This document shows positions 8,679-17,706 of a stretch of DNA of 64,000 nucleotides, piece after piece. How positions within the stretch are numbered: position 1 is the first letter of the stretch; every line of letters begins with the position of its first letter. Position numbers and translations under genes: made by a program. The stretch spans positions 1-64,000 of the forward strand of contig NZ_NCII01000003.1 in the NCBI RefSeq assembly GCF_002256775.1, in the 5' to 3' direction. Origin of the DNA: Novosphingobium sp. 17-62-19 (GTDB taxonomy: Bacteria; Pseudomonadota; Alphaproteobacteria; Sphingomonadales; Sphingomonadaceae). The notes under the pieces are model-generated. The model did not search any database. It was not told the origin of the DNA and worked only from the letters and a program-made list of their open reading frames with translations.

Positions 8679-8700
8679 GGAATGCACAGAGTTGCATTCC
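8679..8700. other. Intercistronic hairpin
   Basis: GGAATGCA at 8679-8686 pairs perfectly with TGCATTCC at 8693-8700 around a six-base loop, between the transporter and the semialdehyde dehydrogenase. No T run follows, so it is more likely an RNA-stabilising or partial-attenuation hairpin than a full terminator. Confidence 0.45.
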
Positions 8701-8742
8701 AGCCATTCCGATAATATGTCTGATTAAATCAGGAGATGTTCG

Positions 8743-10269
8743 ATGACAGAATTCCGCGCCGTGGCCGCTGCCACGGGTGAACCGACCGGCCCTGCCTTTG
8801 CCGTCCATGGTCCTGCCGATGTCGATGCGGTCTGCGCCGCCGCGGCTGCGGCTTTCGACGCCTATCGTGCCACGGGCCGCGAAGAGCGCGCCGCATTCCT
8901 CGAAGCCATTGCCACCGAAATTCTCGGGATTGGCGATGACCTGATCGAAGCAGCCATGCTCGAATCCGGCCTGCCGCGCGCCCGGCTTGAAGGAGAGCGT
9001 GGCCGCACTGTCGGCCAGTTGCGCCTGTTTGCCGATGTCGTGCGCAAGGGTGCCTGGCAGCAGTTGCGGATCGATCCGGCCATGCCCGATCGCCAACCAT
9101 TGCCCCGCCCGGACTTGCGCCTGCGCATGATTCCGGTCGGTCCCGTCGCCGTGTTCGGCGCATCAAACTTCCCGCTCGCTTTCTCCACCGCCGGTGGTGA
9201 TACCGCTTCCGCCCTTGCTGCCGGTTGCCCGGTTGTTGTCAAGGGCCACCCCGCACACCCCAAGACAGGCGAGCTGGTAGCTGCTGCCATCGCCCGCGCC
9301 GTTGCTGCCTGTGGTCTGCCTGCTGGTGTCTTCGGCCACCTCGTTGGCCCTTCCAACGAACTGGGTGCGGCGCTGGTGCAAGACCCCCGCATTGCCGCCG
9401 TAGGTTTCACCGGATCGCGCAATGGCGGCCTCGCACTCGTCCGCCTTGCGCAAGGCCGCGACGTGCCGATCCCGGTCTATGCCGAAATGTCGAGCATCAA
9501 CCCGGTCCTGTTGCTGCCCGAAGCGCTGAAGACGCGCAGCGGCGCACTTGGCACTGCTTTCGTCGGTTCGCTGACGATGGGCGCGGGCCAGTTCTGCACC
9601 AATCCCGGCCTCGTCCTTGCCATTGCGGGCGAAGGGCTTGACGCTTTCCTTGCCGCTGCCGTCGAAGCAGTTGGCGCGGCTGCGGCCCAGACAATGCTGA
9701 CCGGCGGGATCTGCAAGGCCTACCAGTCCGGCGTTGCCACGCTTGAGGCAACACCCGGCGTCGACAAGCTAGCCGAGGGTCGTGCCGGAGACGCCATGCA
9801 AGGCCACGCCGCGCTGTTCCGCACCACGGCCGAGGCATTTCTTACCGAAAGAGCCATGGGCCATGAGGTCTTTGGCGCGTCCTCGGTCGTTGTCGCTTGC
9901 CGCGATGAGGCCGAATTGCTCAGCGTTCTCAAAGGGCTGGAAGGCCAGCTGACTGCCACGTTGCACATGGATGCCGCAGACGAGGCGCTGGCCGCGCGGC
10001 TCATGTCGGTACTGGAAATGAAGGCCGGGCGCATCCTTGCCAATGGCTGGCCCACCGGTGTCGAAGTGTGCCACGCGATGGTCCACGGCGGCCCCTTCCC
10101 CGCCACGTCCGATCCGCGCACAACGTCTGTCGGCAGCATGGCCATCGACCGGTTCCTGCGCCCCGTAAGCTACCAGAACCTGAGTGCCGCACTGCTTCCG
10201 CCTGAACTGCGTGACGACGCGCGAGGCGATGGCGCACCGCGCCTGATCGATGGCAATCTGACTCTTTGA
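8743..10269 (+). CDS. Alpha-ketoglutarate semialdehyde dehydrogenase
   Basis: A 508-residue aldehyde dehydrogenase of the 2,5-dioxovalerate (KGSA) dehydrogenase branch. It oxidises alpha-ketoglutarate semialdehyde to alpha-ketoglutarate with NAD(P)+, the last step of the Weimberg route for pentoses. Catalytic glutamate is about E248 in [10 protein letters not shown] and the nucleophile about C285 in GQFCTNPG; the cofactor-binding GFTGSRNGG is at about 221-229. The branch-typical [20 protein letters not shown] is present. ATG 8743 has AGGAG six to seven bases before it. This is the only KGSADH in the window and would also serve the xylX operon 34 kb away. Confidence 0.9.
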   Translation: MTEFRAVAAATGEPTGPAFAVHGPADVDAVCAAAAAAFDAYRATGREERAAFLEAIATEILGIGDDLIEAAMLESGLPRARLEGERGRTVGQLRLFADVVRKGAWQQLRIDPAMPDRQPLPRPDLRLRMIPVGPVAVFGASNFPLAFSTAGGDTASALAAGCPVVVKGHPAHPKTGELVAAAIARAVAACGLPAGVFGHLVGPSNELGAALVQDPRIAAVGFTGSRNGGLALVRLAQGRDVPIPVYAEMSSINPVLLLPEALKTRSGALGTAFVGSLTMGAGQFCTNPGLVLAIAGEGLDAFLAAAVEAVGAAAAQTMLTGGICKAYQSGVATLEATPGVDKLAEGRAGDAMQGHAALFRTTAEAFLTERAMGHEVFGASSVVVACRDEAELLSVLKGLEGQLTATLHMDAADEALAARLMSVLEMKAGRILANGWPTGVEVCHAMVHGGPFPATSDPRTTSVGSMAIDRFLRPVSYQNLSAALLPPELRDDARGDGAPRLIDGNLTL

Positions 10270-10306
10270 ACCCGCTGATGCGACGGTAAAAGATATCAAT
10301 TCTTCT

Positions 10307-10350
10307 CGTTGCACCAGCGTGCGCACGATGTTGCTCACGCTGGTGCAACG
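10307..10350. other. Strong intergenic hairpin, 15-bp perfect stem
   Basis: CGTTGCACCAGCGTG at 10307-10321 pairs without mismatch with 10336-10350 across a 14-base loop, 38 bases after the KGSADH stop. Neither strand shows a T run after it, so an intrinsic terminator in the usual form is not supported. It may still end or protect the upstream transcript, or be a protein-binding dyad. Confidence 0.5.
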
Positions 10351-10493
10351 GCCCCGCCTGGTGTCGTCTCGGTGCTTCCAGGCATCGTTCAGGTGATCTC
10401 GCCTGCGCGGTGCGCGGCGCCGGGCGGATATGCTCTGCACAATGTCCATGCTGCAATAATTAGAATACATATTTCAGATTGCGGTCCGCTTTA

Positions 10494-10506
10494 GGTAGCG
10501 CTATCA
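10494..10506. promoter_or_regulatory. LacI-type operator upstream of the GH43-xylB-xylA operon
   Basis: GGTAGCGCTATCA here is the exact reverse complement of the site at 38620-38632 ahead of the lacI gene. It has the central GCGC dyad typical of LacI/GalR operators and lies 45 bases before the GH43 start. Six related copies occur elsewhere in the window. Confidence 0.7.
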
Positions 10507-10550
10507 TGCAGCAGAAACCGGAGAACCGGTGAGGAAAAGGATGTCTGAAA

Positions 10551-11666
10551 ATGAAGGCAAGACTTCTGGCCACTGCGCTGTGCCTGACGACCGCGCTCGC
10601 CACCGCAGCTTGTTCCAAGGCCGATAGCGAAGCGCCCGTTTCCAATGGTGGCGCACCTGCCAGCGCCTTCCGCGATCAACCGCTGGTCAGCGAAATCTAC
10701 ACGGCCGATCCTTCGGCACACGTCTTTGACGGCAAGATCTACATCTATCCCTCGCACGACATCGAAACGCCGACCACCGACGATGATCTGGGCAACCAGT
10801 ATGCGATGCGCGATTACCGCGTCCTCAGCATGGAAAAGATCGGCGGCAAGGTAACGATCGGCCCGGTCGCGCTGGATGTGAAAGATGTGCCCTGGGCCTC
10901 ACAGCAGATGTGGGCGCCTGACGCGGCATACAAGGACGGCACCTACTACCTGTATTTCCCCGCGCGCGACAAGGTGAAGGACAAGAATGGCCTCGGCACG
11001 TTCCGCATCGGCGTGGCGACATCGAAGGACCCGATGGGTCCGTTCGTGGCGGAAAAGGACCCGATCCCCGGATCGTTCTCGATGGACCCGGCGGTGTTCA
11101 CCGATGATGACGGCGCGTCCTACATGTATTTCGGCGGCATCTGGGGCGGCCAGTTGCAGCGCTGGGCCACGGGCAAGTTCGATCCCAACGGATCGGACAC
11201 CGATCTGATGCAGGACGACAAGCCTGCATTGTCGGGCAAGGTCGTCAAGATGAACGCCGACATGAAAACCTTTGCCGAAAGCCCCCGCGATGCGGTGATC
11301 CTGGGCGAAGATGGCAAGCCCGTGCTGGGCGGCGATCATGAGCGCCGGTTCTTTGAAGGAACGTGGGTCTTCAAGAAGGACGGCAAGTATTACTACACCT
11401 ACTCCACCGGCGACACGCACTTCCTGAACTATGCGATTGGCGACAGTCCCTATGGTCCGTTCAAGTATACAGGCCACATTCTGAAGCCAGTGCAGGGCTG
11501 GACCACGCATCATTCGGTGATCCAGCACGATGGCAAGTGGTGGCTGTTCTATGCCGATACGCAGATTTCGAACAAGAACCACCTGCGCAACGTGAAGGTG
11601 ACCGAGCTGACCTTCAATCCCGATGGCACGATCCAGACCATCGATCCCTTCCTCGCAAAGAAGTAA
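10551..11666 (+). CDS. GH43 beta-xylosidase/arabinofuranosidase lipoprotein
   Basis: A 371-residue glycoside hydrolase family 43 protein (five-bladed propeller), probably releasing xylose or arabinose from xylo-oligosaccharides. A lipoprotein signal ends in the lipobox LATAAC, so C21 would be lipidated and the enzyme membrane-anchored in the periplasm or at the outer membrane. Catalytic candidates are the aspartate in TADPSAHVFDGKIYIYPS (general base), the aspartate in SMDPAVFTDDDG, and the glutamate in FFEGTWVFKKDGKYYYTYS (general acid). First gene of an operon with xylulokinase (five bases on) and xylose isomerase, with a LacI-type operator just upstream. Confidence 0.87.
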   Translation: MKARLLATALCLTTALATAACSKADSEAPVSNGGAPASAFRDQPLVSEIYTADPSAHVFDGKIYIYPSHDIETPTTDDDLGNQYAMRDYRVLSMEKIGGKVTIGPVALDVKDVPWASQQMWAPDAAYKDGTYYLYFPARDKVKDKNGLGTFRIGVATSKDPMGPFVAEKDPIPGSFSMDPAVFTDDDGASYMYFGGIWGGQLQRWATGKFDPNGSDTDLMQDDKPALSGKVVKMNADMKTFAESPRDAVILGEDGKPVLGGDHERRFFEGTWVFKKDGKYYYTYSTGDTHFLNYAIGDSPYGPFKYTGHILKPVQGWTTHHSVIQHDGKWWLFYADTQISNKNHLRNVKVTELTFNPDGTIQTIDPFLAKK

Positions 11667-11671
11667 GCTGC

Positions 11672-13120
11672 ATGTTCCTTGGCATCGATGTCGGCACGAG
11701 CTGTGTAAAGGCGGTCATTACCGCAGCCAGCGGTGAAGTGCTGGCGCAAAGCAGCTCTGACCTTGTCGTCTTCCGCCCGCAGCCGCTGTGGTCCGAACAG
11801 GACCCTGCTGCGTGGGTGGATGCGGCGCACAAGGCCGTGCTGGGCATCGATGCCACGATCCGCGCGGGCGTTGAGGGCATAGGCCTCGCCGGGCAGATGC
11901 ACGGTGCCACGCTGCTGGGATCGGACGACAAGCCGCTGCGCCCCGCGATCCTGTGGAATGACGGGCGCAGCTTTGCCGAGTGTGCAGCGCTTGAAGCGGT
12001 CGAGCCGCGCAGCCGCGAGATCACCGGCAATATCGCCATGCCCGGCTTTACCGCGCCCAAGCTGGCATGGGTTCGCGCGCACGAGCCCGACGTATTTGCC
12101 GCGACCAAGACCGTGCTACTGCCCAAGGACTTCGTGCGGTTGGCGCTGACCGGCGAAAAAGCCAGCGACATGTCGGATTCGGCAGGAACGCTGTGGCTGG
12201 ACGTTGCAGCGCGCGATTGGTCCGATGCGATGCTCGCAGCCACCGGACTGGATCGCAGCCACATGCCCCGCCTGCACGAAGGGCCGGACGTGACCGGCAC
12301 CCTGCGCGAAGATGTGGCCAAGGCATGGGGCATGGGCCGCGTGCCGGTCGTGGCTGGGGCTGGTGACAATGCCGCCGGCGCGCTGGGCGTGGGCGTGCTG
12401 GGCGAAGGACAGGGGATGCTGTCGCTGGGCACATCAGGCGTGATCTTCGTTGCCAATGGCCAGTTCCGGCCCAACCCGGCGCAGGCAGTCCACGCGTTCT
12501 GCCACGCGCTGCCGGGTGTGTGGCACCAGATGAGCGTGCATCTCTCGGCTGCATCTTGCATCGATTGGGCGGCAAAGGCCTGCAATGTGCCCGGCCCTGC
12601 CGAATTCTTCGCCCTCGCCGAACAGGCGGGCGCTGCCTGCGGGCCGGAACTGTTTCTGCCCTACCTTTCGGGCGAACGCACCCCGCACAACGATCCGCAT
12701 ATCCGCGCGGCCTTCCTTGGCCTGGGCAACGAAAGCACGACGCCGCGCATGGCCGCTGCCGTGCTGGAAGGCGTGGCCTTTGCCCACGCCGATGGCATTG
12801 ATGCCTTGCGCGAAGCAGGCACGCAGATCGACGAGCTTTGCGTGATCGGCGGCGGATCGCGGTCTGCCCATTGGGGCCGCATCCTTTCCAGCGTGCTGGG
12901 CGTGCGGCTGGTCTATCTGCACGGGGGCGAAGTTGGCCCAGCGCTTGGCGGCGCACGTCTGGCGCAGATGGCCGTGACCGGTGCCAGCGCCGCCGATGTC
13001 TGCATCCGCCCACCCGTGCGCGCCGTGATCGAACCCGATCTCGATCTCGCCGCCCGTCTTGCGCCCAAGCGCGCCCATTTCTGCGCTGCCTACGCCGCGC
13101 TCGCCCCGATCAAGGAGTAA
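11672..13120 (+). CDS. xylB: Xylulokinase
   Basis: A 482-residue FGGY-family sugar kinase that phosphorylates D-xylulose. The actin-like ATPase start [16 protein letters not shown], the substrate loop GQMHGATLL with ILWNDGR, and the catalytic aspartate region [13 protein letters not shown] are all present; length is normal for XylB. ATG 11672 lies five bases after the GH43 stop; no strong ribosome binding site is visible, so translation may be coupled. Xylose isomerase follows after seven bases, giving a cytoplasmic isomerase-kinase pair feeding the pentose phosphate pathway. Note that Caulobacter uses the same symbol xylB for an unrelated xylose dehydrogenase. Confidence 0.92.
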   Translation: MFLGIDVGTSCVKAVITAASGEVLAQSSSDLVVFRPQPLWSEQDPAAWVDAAHKAVLGIDATIRAGVEGIGLAGQMHGATLLGSDDKPLRPAILWNDGRSFAECAALEAVEPRSREITGNIAMPGFTAPKLAWVRAHEPDVFAATKTVLLPKDFVRLALTGEKASDMSDSAGTLWLDVAARDWSDAMLAATGLDRSHMPRLHEGPDVTGTLREDVAKAWGMGRVPVVAGAGDNAAGALGVGVLGEGQGMLSLGTSGVIFVANGQFRPNPAQAVHAFCHALPGVWHQMSVHLSAASCIDWAAKACNVPGPAEFFALAEQAGAACGPELFLPYLSGERTPHNDPHIRAAFLGLGNESTTPRMAAAVLEGVAFAHADGIDALREAGTQIDELCVIGGGSRSAHWGRILSSVLGVRLVYLHGGEVGPALGGARLAQMAVTGASAADVCIRPPVRAVIEPDLDLAARLAPKRAHFCAAYAALAPIKE

Positions 13121-13127
13121 ACCACCA

Positions 13128-14435
13128 ATGTCTGCTGCCTATTTCGAAGCCTTCGACACTGTTCGCTATGAAGGGCCTGACGCTACCAGCGATCTGGCCT
13201 ATCGCTATTACGACAAGGACCGCGTGGTCTTTGGCAAGCGCATGGAAGACTACCTGCGCTTTGCCGTTTGCATGTGGCACACCTTCTGCTGGCCGGGCAG
13301 CGACGTGTTTGGCGCAGGCACGTTCGACCGCCCTTGGCTGAACGGCCCGCAGGACGAAGCCGCCGCCCGCGCCAAGCGCGAAGCCGCTCTGTCCTTCGTC
13401 GAAAAGCTGGACCTGCCGTTTTACTGCTTCCACGACGTTGACGTGATGGCCCCGGCTGAGAGCATCAGCGAATTCCGCGCCAGCTTTGCCCGCGCTGTCG
13501 ATCATCTTGAGGAACTGCAGGCAGCGCGTGGCCGCCAGTTGCTGTGGGGCACGGCCAACCTGTTTGGCCACCCGCGCTATCTGGCTGGCGCTGCCACCTC
13601 CCCCCGTCCCGAAGTTTACGCATGGGGCGCGAGCCAGGTGCGCGACGCTCTGGAAGCCACGCATCGCCTTGGCGGTGCGAACTACGTGCTGTGGGGCGGT
13701 CGCGAGGGTTACGACACGATCCTCAACACCGATCTGGCGATGGAGCAGGCCAATTTCGGGCGGTTCCTTTCGCTCGTGGTCGAGCACAAGCACAAGATCG
13801 GGTTCAAGGGCACCATTCTGATCGAACCCAAGCCGCACGAGCCGACCAAACACCAGTACGATTTCGACACGCAGACCGTCTACGGCTTCCTCAAGCGCTT
13901 CGGACTTGAGAACGAGGTGAAGGTCAACATCGAAGCCAACCACGCCACGCTTTCGGGCCACACCTTCGAGCATGAAATCGCGATGGCGCGCGCGCTTGGC
14001 ATCTTCGGGTCGATCGACGCCAATCGCGGCGATCCGCAGAATGGCTGGGACACCGACCAGTTCCCCAACTCGGTCGAGGAACTGACGCTGGCCTGCATCG
14101 AGATCGAGCGTGCCGGTGGCTTCACCGATGGCGGCTTCAACTTCGACGCCAAGGTGCGCCGCCAGTCGGTGGACGCGGCAGACCTGTTCCACGGCCACAT
14201 CGGCGGCGTGGACGTGATCGCCAAGTCTCTGCTGCGCGCCGAGGCCGTGATCGCCGATGGCCGGATCGATGCATTCGTCGCCGAACGCTATGCCGGGTGG
14301 AACGGGGAAATGGGCCAGACCATCCGCAAGTCCAGCCTTGCCGAAATCGCCGATCTTGCCGTGGCGCAAGACCTTTGCCCCACGCCCGTGTCGGGCCGTC
14401 AGGAATGGCTGGAGAACATGCTCAACCGGTTTTGA
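13128..14435 (+). CDS. xylA: Xylose isomerase
   Basis: A 435-residue class II xylose isomerase converting D-xylose to D-xylulose. Visible catalytic and metal residues: FYCFHDVDV (H102), the metal glutamate in [30 protein letters not shown], and the aspartates in [20 protein letters not shown]. The N-terminal extension before FAVCMWHTF is typical of the longer class II enzymes. ATG 13128 has AAGGAG ten bases upstream, overlapping the end of xylB. A strong intrinsic terminator follows at 14456-14498, so this ends the operon. Confidence 0.95.
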   Translation: MSAAYFEAFDTVRYEGPDATSDLAYRYYDKDRVVFGKRMEDYLRFAVCMWHTFCWPGSDVFGAGTFDRPWLNGPQDEAAARAKREAALSFVEKLDLPFYCFHDVDVMAPAESISEFRASFARAVDHLEELQAARGRQLLWGTANLFGHPRYLAGAATSPRPEVYAWGASQVRDALEATHRLGGANYVLWGGREGYDTILNTDLAMEQANFGRFLSLVVEHKHKIGFKGTILIEPKPHEPTKHQYDFDTQTVYGFLKRFGLENEVKVNIEANHATLSGHTFEHEIAMARALGIFGSIDANRGDPQNGWDTDQFPNSVEELTLACIEIERAGGFTDGGFNFDAKVRRQSVDAADLFHGHIGGVDVIAKSLLRAEAVIADGRIDAFVAERYAGWNGEMGQTIRKSSLAEIADLAVAQDLCPTPVSGRQEWLENMLNRF

Positions 14436-14455
14436 TTCTACTGGTATGAGTAATA

Positions 14456-14498
14456 AAAAGGCTCATGCTGAACGTTGGGGTTCAGTATGAGCCTTTTT
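14456..14498 (+). terminator. Intrinsic terminator after xylA
   Basis: A long stem (AAAAGGCTCATGCTGAAC pairing with GTTCAGTATGAGCCTTTT, one mismatch) ends in a run of T, 20 bases after the xylA stop. The A run before the stem makes it usable in both directions. Confidence 0.85.
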
Positions 14499-14575
14499 CT
14501 TTGGTTTTCGATATAATTGTGGTTGAATCCCCATCCTCTTTAAATCATACAATTTGAAAATATTGAGAGGATGCC

Positions 14576-15265
14576 ATGATTCGAACGTCCCGCATATTCG
14601 CGGCGGCAGGCGCAGTTCTGTGCGCAACTGCATCGCCTGCATTCGGTCAGACAGCGCCTTCCCTATCGCCCTTTTTTGCGCCTGCTGGATCAGGCAGCAC
14701 TGCAGTGGACGAGGACGGTTTTGTCCGCCGCTGGATGCTGCTTGAACCCATCGCCAAGCCCAACCGCACCAACCAGCTGTTCACCAGCGACTATGTGCGC
14801 AAGGCCCTGGCCGAAGATCGTCCGACGGGAATCGGCACGCAGATGCCCAAGGACGGCCAGTCCGTCACCCACAAGGGCACAAAGCTGACCTGGCACGCGC
14901 TCGATGCCACGCAATGGGACGCCAAGCTGTTCTACTTTGCCGCGGCATATGGCAAGCCCACCTATGGCGTGATTTTCTGGACCGCGACCGTCATCGAAGC
15001 CCCGCGCGACATTCCCGATGCGCATCTGGCGGTGGGGTCGAATTCTGCCTCGATGTGGTGGCTCAACGGCAAGGAAACTGCCGCGCTGTTTGGTGACCGG
15101 CGCATGGTGATGGACGATGTCATCTCGCCCGCCGTGGGGCTGAAGAAGGGCCGCAACGTGCTGTATGGCGCGGTGATCAATGGCCCCGGCCTGTCCGATT
15201 TTGCCGTGCGTTTCGTCGATGGCAAGGGCCAGCCGATCCGCGACATCACAGTTGGCCTGCGCTGA
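14576..15265 (+). CDS. Secreted protein of unknown function beside a GH43 gene
   Basis: A 229-residue protein with a Sec signal peptide (cleavage probably after AFG at about residue 24). The mature part is rich in beta-prone and aromatic residues, for example FVRRWMLLEPI near the start and NSASMWWLNGKETAALFGDRR in the middle. This resembles the galactose-binding jelly-roll modules attached to acetylxylan esterases and other carbohydrate-active proteins. I see no catalytic motif, so a carbohydrate-binding accessory role is a guess. ATG 14576 has GAGAGG five bases upstream. The GH43 gene starts 11 bases after its stop, so the two are co-transcribed. Confidence 0.65.
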   Translation: MIRTSRIFAAAGAVLCATASPAFGQTAPSLSPFFAPAGSGSTAVDEDGFVRRWMLLEPIAKPNRTNQLFTSDYVRKALAEDRPTGIGTQMPKDGQSVTHKGTKLTWHALDATQWDAKLFYFAAAYGKPTYGVIFWTATVIEAPRDIPDAHLAVGSNSASMWWLNGKETAALFGDRRMVMDDVISPAVGLKKGRNVLYGAVINGPGLSDFAVRFVDGKGQPIRDITVGLR

Positions 15266-15276
15266 AGGAGGCAATC

Positions 15277-16743
15277 ATGAAGCCCGGATTTTTCGCCGCT
15301 GCTGCGGCTTTCGCCTTCCTGCCCGCCATGCTGTGCGCGCAGGAACGGGGTGTGCACCCCAATCCCGTCGCGCAGCTTGAGGGGGAACCCTACATCCACG
15401 ATCCTTCAACCATCGTGGAATCCGATGGGAAATTCTACACCTTCGGCACACGCGGCGGCGGTCTGGTTTCGGCTGACGGCTGGACGTGGAACAGCGGCCC
15501 GGTCCGCCCCGGCGGCGGCGTGGCACCCGATGTGATCAAGCTGGGTGACCGCTATTACGTTTCATGGGCCGTGGGCGGCGGCGGCATGAACGGCGGCCAC
15601 AAGAGCGACGTCAAGATCATGTGGACCAAATCGCTCGATCCCGCATCGAAAGACTTCAAGTTTCACGAAGTGGGCACCGTGGCGTCGAGCGACGGGTTTG
15701 AAAACAACGATGCGATCGACCCGGCCTTTCTGTTGGCCGAAGGACGGCTGTGGCTGACATACGGCACCTATTTCGGCACGATCCGCATGATCGAGCTTGA
15801 CCCCAAAACCGCCGAACGCCTGCCCGGCAACCAGCATGTCGATATCGCGATTGACATGGAAGCCACCGCGCTGATGCACCGCGACGGCTGGTATTACCTG
15901 CTCGGTACGCACGGCACCTGCTGCGATGGGCCGAATTCCACCTACAACATCCGCGTTGGCCGTTCGCGCAGCCCGCTGGGGCCTTATGTCGATAACTTCG
16001 GCGTGCCTCTGCTGAAAGGCGGCGGCAAGCTGGCGTGGGGATCGAACGGGCGTGGCATGGGCGCGGGCCACTTCGGCCTTGTCGATCTGGGCGACGGGGT
16101 GGAAAAGTTCTCGTTTCACTATGAAGCCGACATGGACCGTTCCGCCCGCAGCGTGCTGGCGATCCTGCCACTCACGTGGAAGAACGGCTGGCCCGTGGGG
16201 CAGGAGAACCTGCGGCCCGGCACCTATGAAATCCAGTCCGAACGCGGTGGCGCGCTGCAACTTGCAGTTGACGAAGTGCGACTGCCGCACAGCTGGCGCG
16301 GCTGGGATGCTCCCAAAGAGCCGGTCAAGCCGGTCCCCGGCCAGACGCTGGCGCAGAACCAGACGACATGGCCGGCCAGCACCATTCCGGTCGACATGGG
16401 CTACTATCAGGTTCGCGCCAACCAGCACTGGACCATCGAGCCTGTGGCAGGCGCAGGCGGCTGGTTCGGCGCGCCTTATGTGAAGATCGTGATCGCCGGG
16501 ACGACGCGCGCACTGGCCGCCACGCCTTCGGGTGACGTTGTGGCCGTTGCCGAATTCAGCGGCGCGCCCGAACAGCTTTGGCGGATCGACCAGCTTGGCG
16601 ATGGCACGTTCAGGATCATTCCCAAGACGACGCCCGATCCGTTCAAACCGCTGGCGCTGTCTGCCGTGGGAGCAAGTACGCCGCGTTTGGTGCGCTTTGA
16701 TCCGGCATCGGAAGCGGGCAAGTGGACCTTCCGCAAACCATGA
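15277..16743 (+). CDS. GH43 arabinanase-like hydrolase with C-terminal carbohydrate-binding module
   Basis: A 488-residue secreted protein with a signal peptide ending LPAMLCA. Residues about 30-310 form a GH43 propeller: base aspartate in YIHDPSTIVESDGKFYTFGT, the aspartate in NDAIDPAFLLAEGRLWLTYG, and the acid glutamate in DMEATALMHRDGWYYLLGTH. Endo-arabinanase-like GH43 members share this pattern. The last 120 residues (NQHWTIEPVAGAG to the end) look like a ricin-type beta-trefoil, CBM13-like. It would act on arabinan or arabinoxylan side chains in the periplasm or outside. It is co-transcribed with the secreted protein before it and followed by the GntR regulator. Confidence 0.8.
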   Translation: MKPGFFAAAAAFAFLPAMLCAQERGVHPNPVAQLEGEPYIHDPSTIVESDGKFYTFGTRGGGLVSADGWTWNSGPVRPGGGVAPDVIKLGDRYYVSWAVGGGGMNGGHKSDVKIMWTKSLDPASKDFKFHEVGTVASSDGFENNDAIDPAFLLAEGRLWLTYGTYFGTIRMIELDPKTAERLPGNQHVDIAIDMEATALMHRDGWYYLLGTHGTCCDGPNSTYNIRVGRSRSPLGPYVDNFGVPLLKGGGKLAWGSNGRGMGAGHFGLVDLGDGVEKFSFHYEADMDRSARSVLAILPLTWKNGWPVGQENLRPGTYEIQSERGGALQLAVDEVRLPHSWRGWDAPKEPVKPVPGQTLAQNQTTWPASTIPVDMGYYQVRANQHWTIEPVAGAGGWFGAPYVKIVIAGTTRALAATPSGDVVAVAEFSGAPEQLWRIDQLGDGTFRIIPKTTPDPFKPLALSAVGASTPRLVRFDPASEAGKWTFRKP

Positions 16744-16774
16744 ACCAAAAGGACTGACAGATCCCGCGTGGTCA

Positions 16775-16783
16775 TCGGACTAT
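16775..16783 (+). promoter_or_regulatory. Candidate GntR/FCD operator half
   Basis: TCGGACTAT, 62 bases before the GntR regulator start. It is identical to the reverse complement of 7249-7257 in the lactonase/transporter divergent gap, which would fit autoregulation plus control of uptake. Evidence is one shared 9-mer. Confidence 0.3.
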
Positions 16784-16844
16784 CGATCTGCTGGACTTTG
16801 CGGAATTTGCGCCCAAATAGGGCTTAGGGCGCAAGGAGTGCAGC

Positions 16845-17585
16845 GTGTCGCAGGTGAACGAGCAAGACGGCAAGGCGATTGACAGGTCAGACAAATCGCT
16901 GCGCCTGCATGGAAGCATCGCGCGCGATCTGGGCATTGCCATCGTCACGGGCAAATATCCGCCGGGCCACGTGCTGACCAGCGAAGTGGACTTTGCCGAA
17001 AGGCACAACATCTCGCGCACCGCCTATCGTGAAGCGATCCGCATTCTTGCAGCCAAGGGTCTGGTGGAAAGCCGCCCCAAGGCTGGCACCAAAATCACCG
17101 ATCCATCGCGCTGGCATATCCTTGATCCCGATGTTCTGGCATGGACGTTTGAAGGCGAACCCAGCCAGGCCGCGATCGAAGATCTTTTCGAACTGCGCAT
17201 GGTCATCGAACCTGCTGCCGCCGAAATAGCCGCAGGTCGGCGCACTGGCACACAGCTGGCGCAAATGGGCCACGCGCTGGAGGAAATGGGCAAGCATACG
17301 CTGTTCTCACCACTTGGGCAGGCCGCCGATCAGATATTCCACGCAACGCTGCTCAACGCAACGGGCAACAAAGGGCTGATTTCGCTGGCCAGCACAATTT
17401 CGGCCGCGGTCCGTTGGACGACGATCTACAAGCAGCGCAAGCGCAAGTTGCCGCGCGATCCCCTGCCCGATCATCGCGTGCTCTATGAGGCCGTTGCCGA
17501 TGGCGATGGCCCTGCTGCGCGTGCCGCCATGCACAAGCTTATCGAACTGGCGCTGGCCGATATCAATCTGCCGCCGCGCGCCTGA
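16845..17585 (+). CDS. GntR-family transcriptional regulator, FCD (FadR-C) subfamily
   Basis: A 246-residue regulator. The N-terminal winged helix (about residues 20-90) reads LTSEVDFAERHNISRTAYREAIRILAAKGLV, and the C-terminal FCD ligand domain spans about 100-240 with the conserved DLFELRMVIEPAAAEIAA and metal-site histidines in FHATLLNATGN and DHRVLYEAV. It starts at GTG 16845 with AAGGAG seven bases ahead. FCD regulators usually sense sugar acids or organic acids, so a pentonate-type effector is plausible here between GH43 and GH95 genes. Confidence 0.87.
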   Translation: MSQVNEQDGKAIDRSDKSLRLHGSIARDLGIAIVTGKYPPGHVLTSEVDFAERHNISRTAYREAIRILAAKGLVESRPKAGTKITDPSRWHILDPDVLAWTFEGEPSQAAIEDLFELRMVIEPAAAEIAAGRRTGTQLAQMGHALEEMGKHTLFSPLGQAADQIFHATLLNATGNKGLISLASTISAAVRWTTIYKQRKRKLPRDPLPDHRVLYEAVADGDGPAARAAMHKLIELALADINLPPRA

Positions 17586-17706
17586 AACGGACGCTTTTTA
17601 CTGGACAGTTTTGCAATTAATCATACTTATTATCGGGTGGCTGCGTGCTGCCTGAACCGGCCCGTTCTGCCATGCCATACAATCAGTTGGGCAGACAGGA
17701 CGCAGG

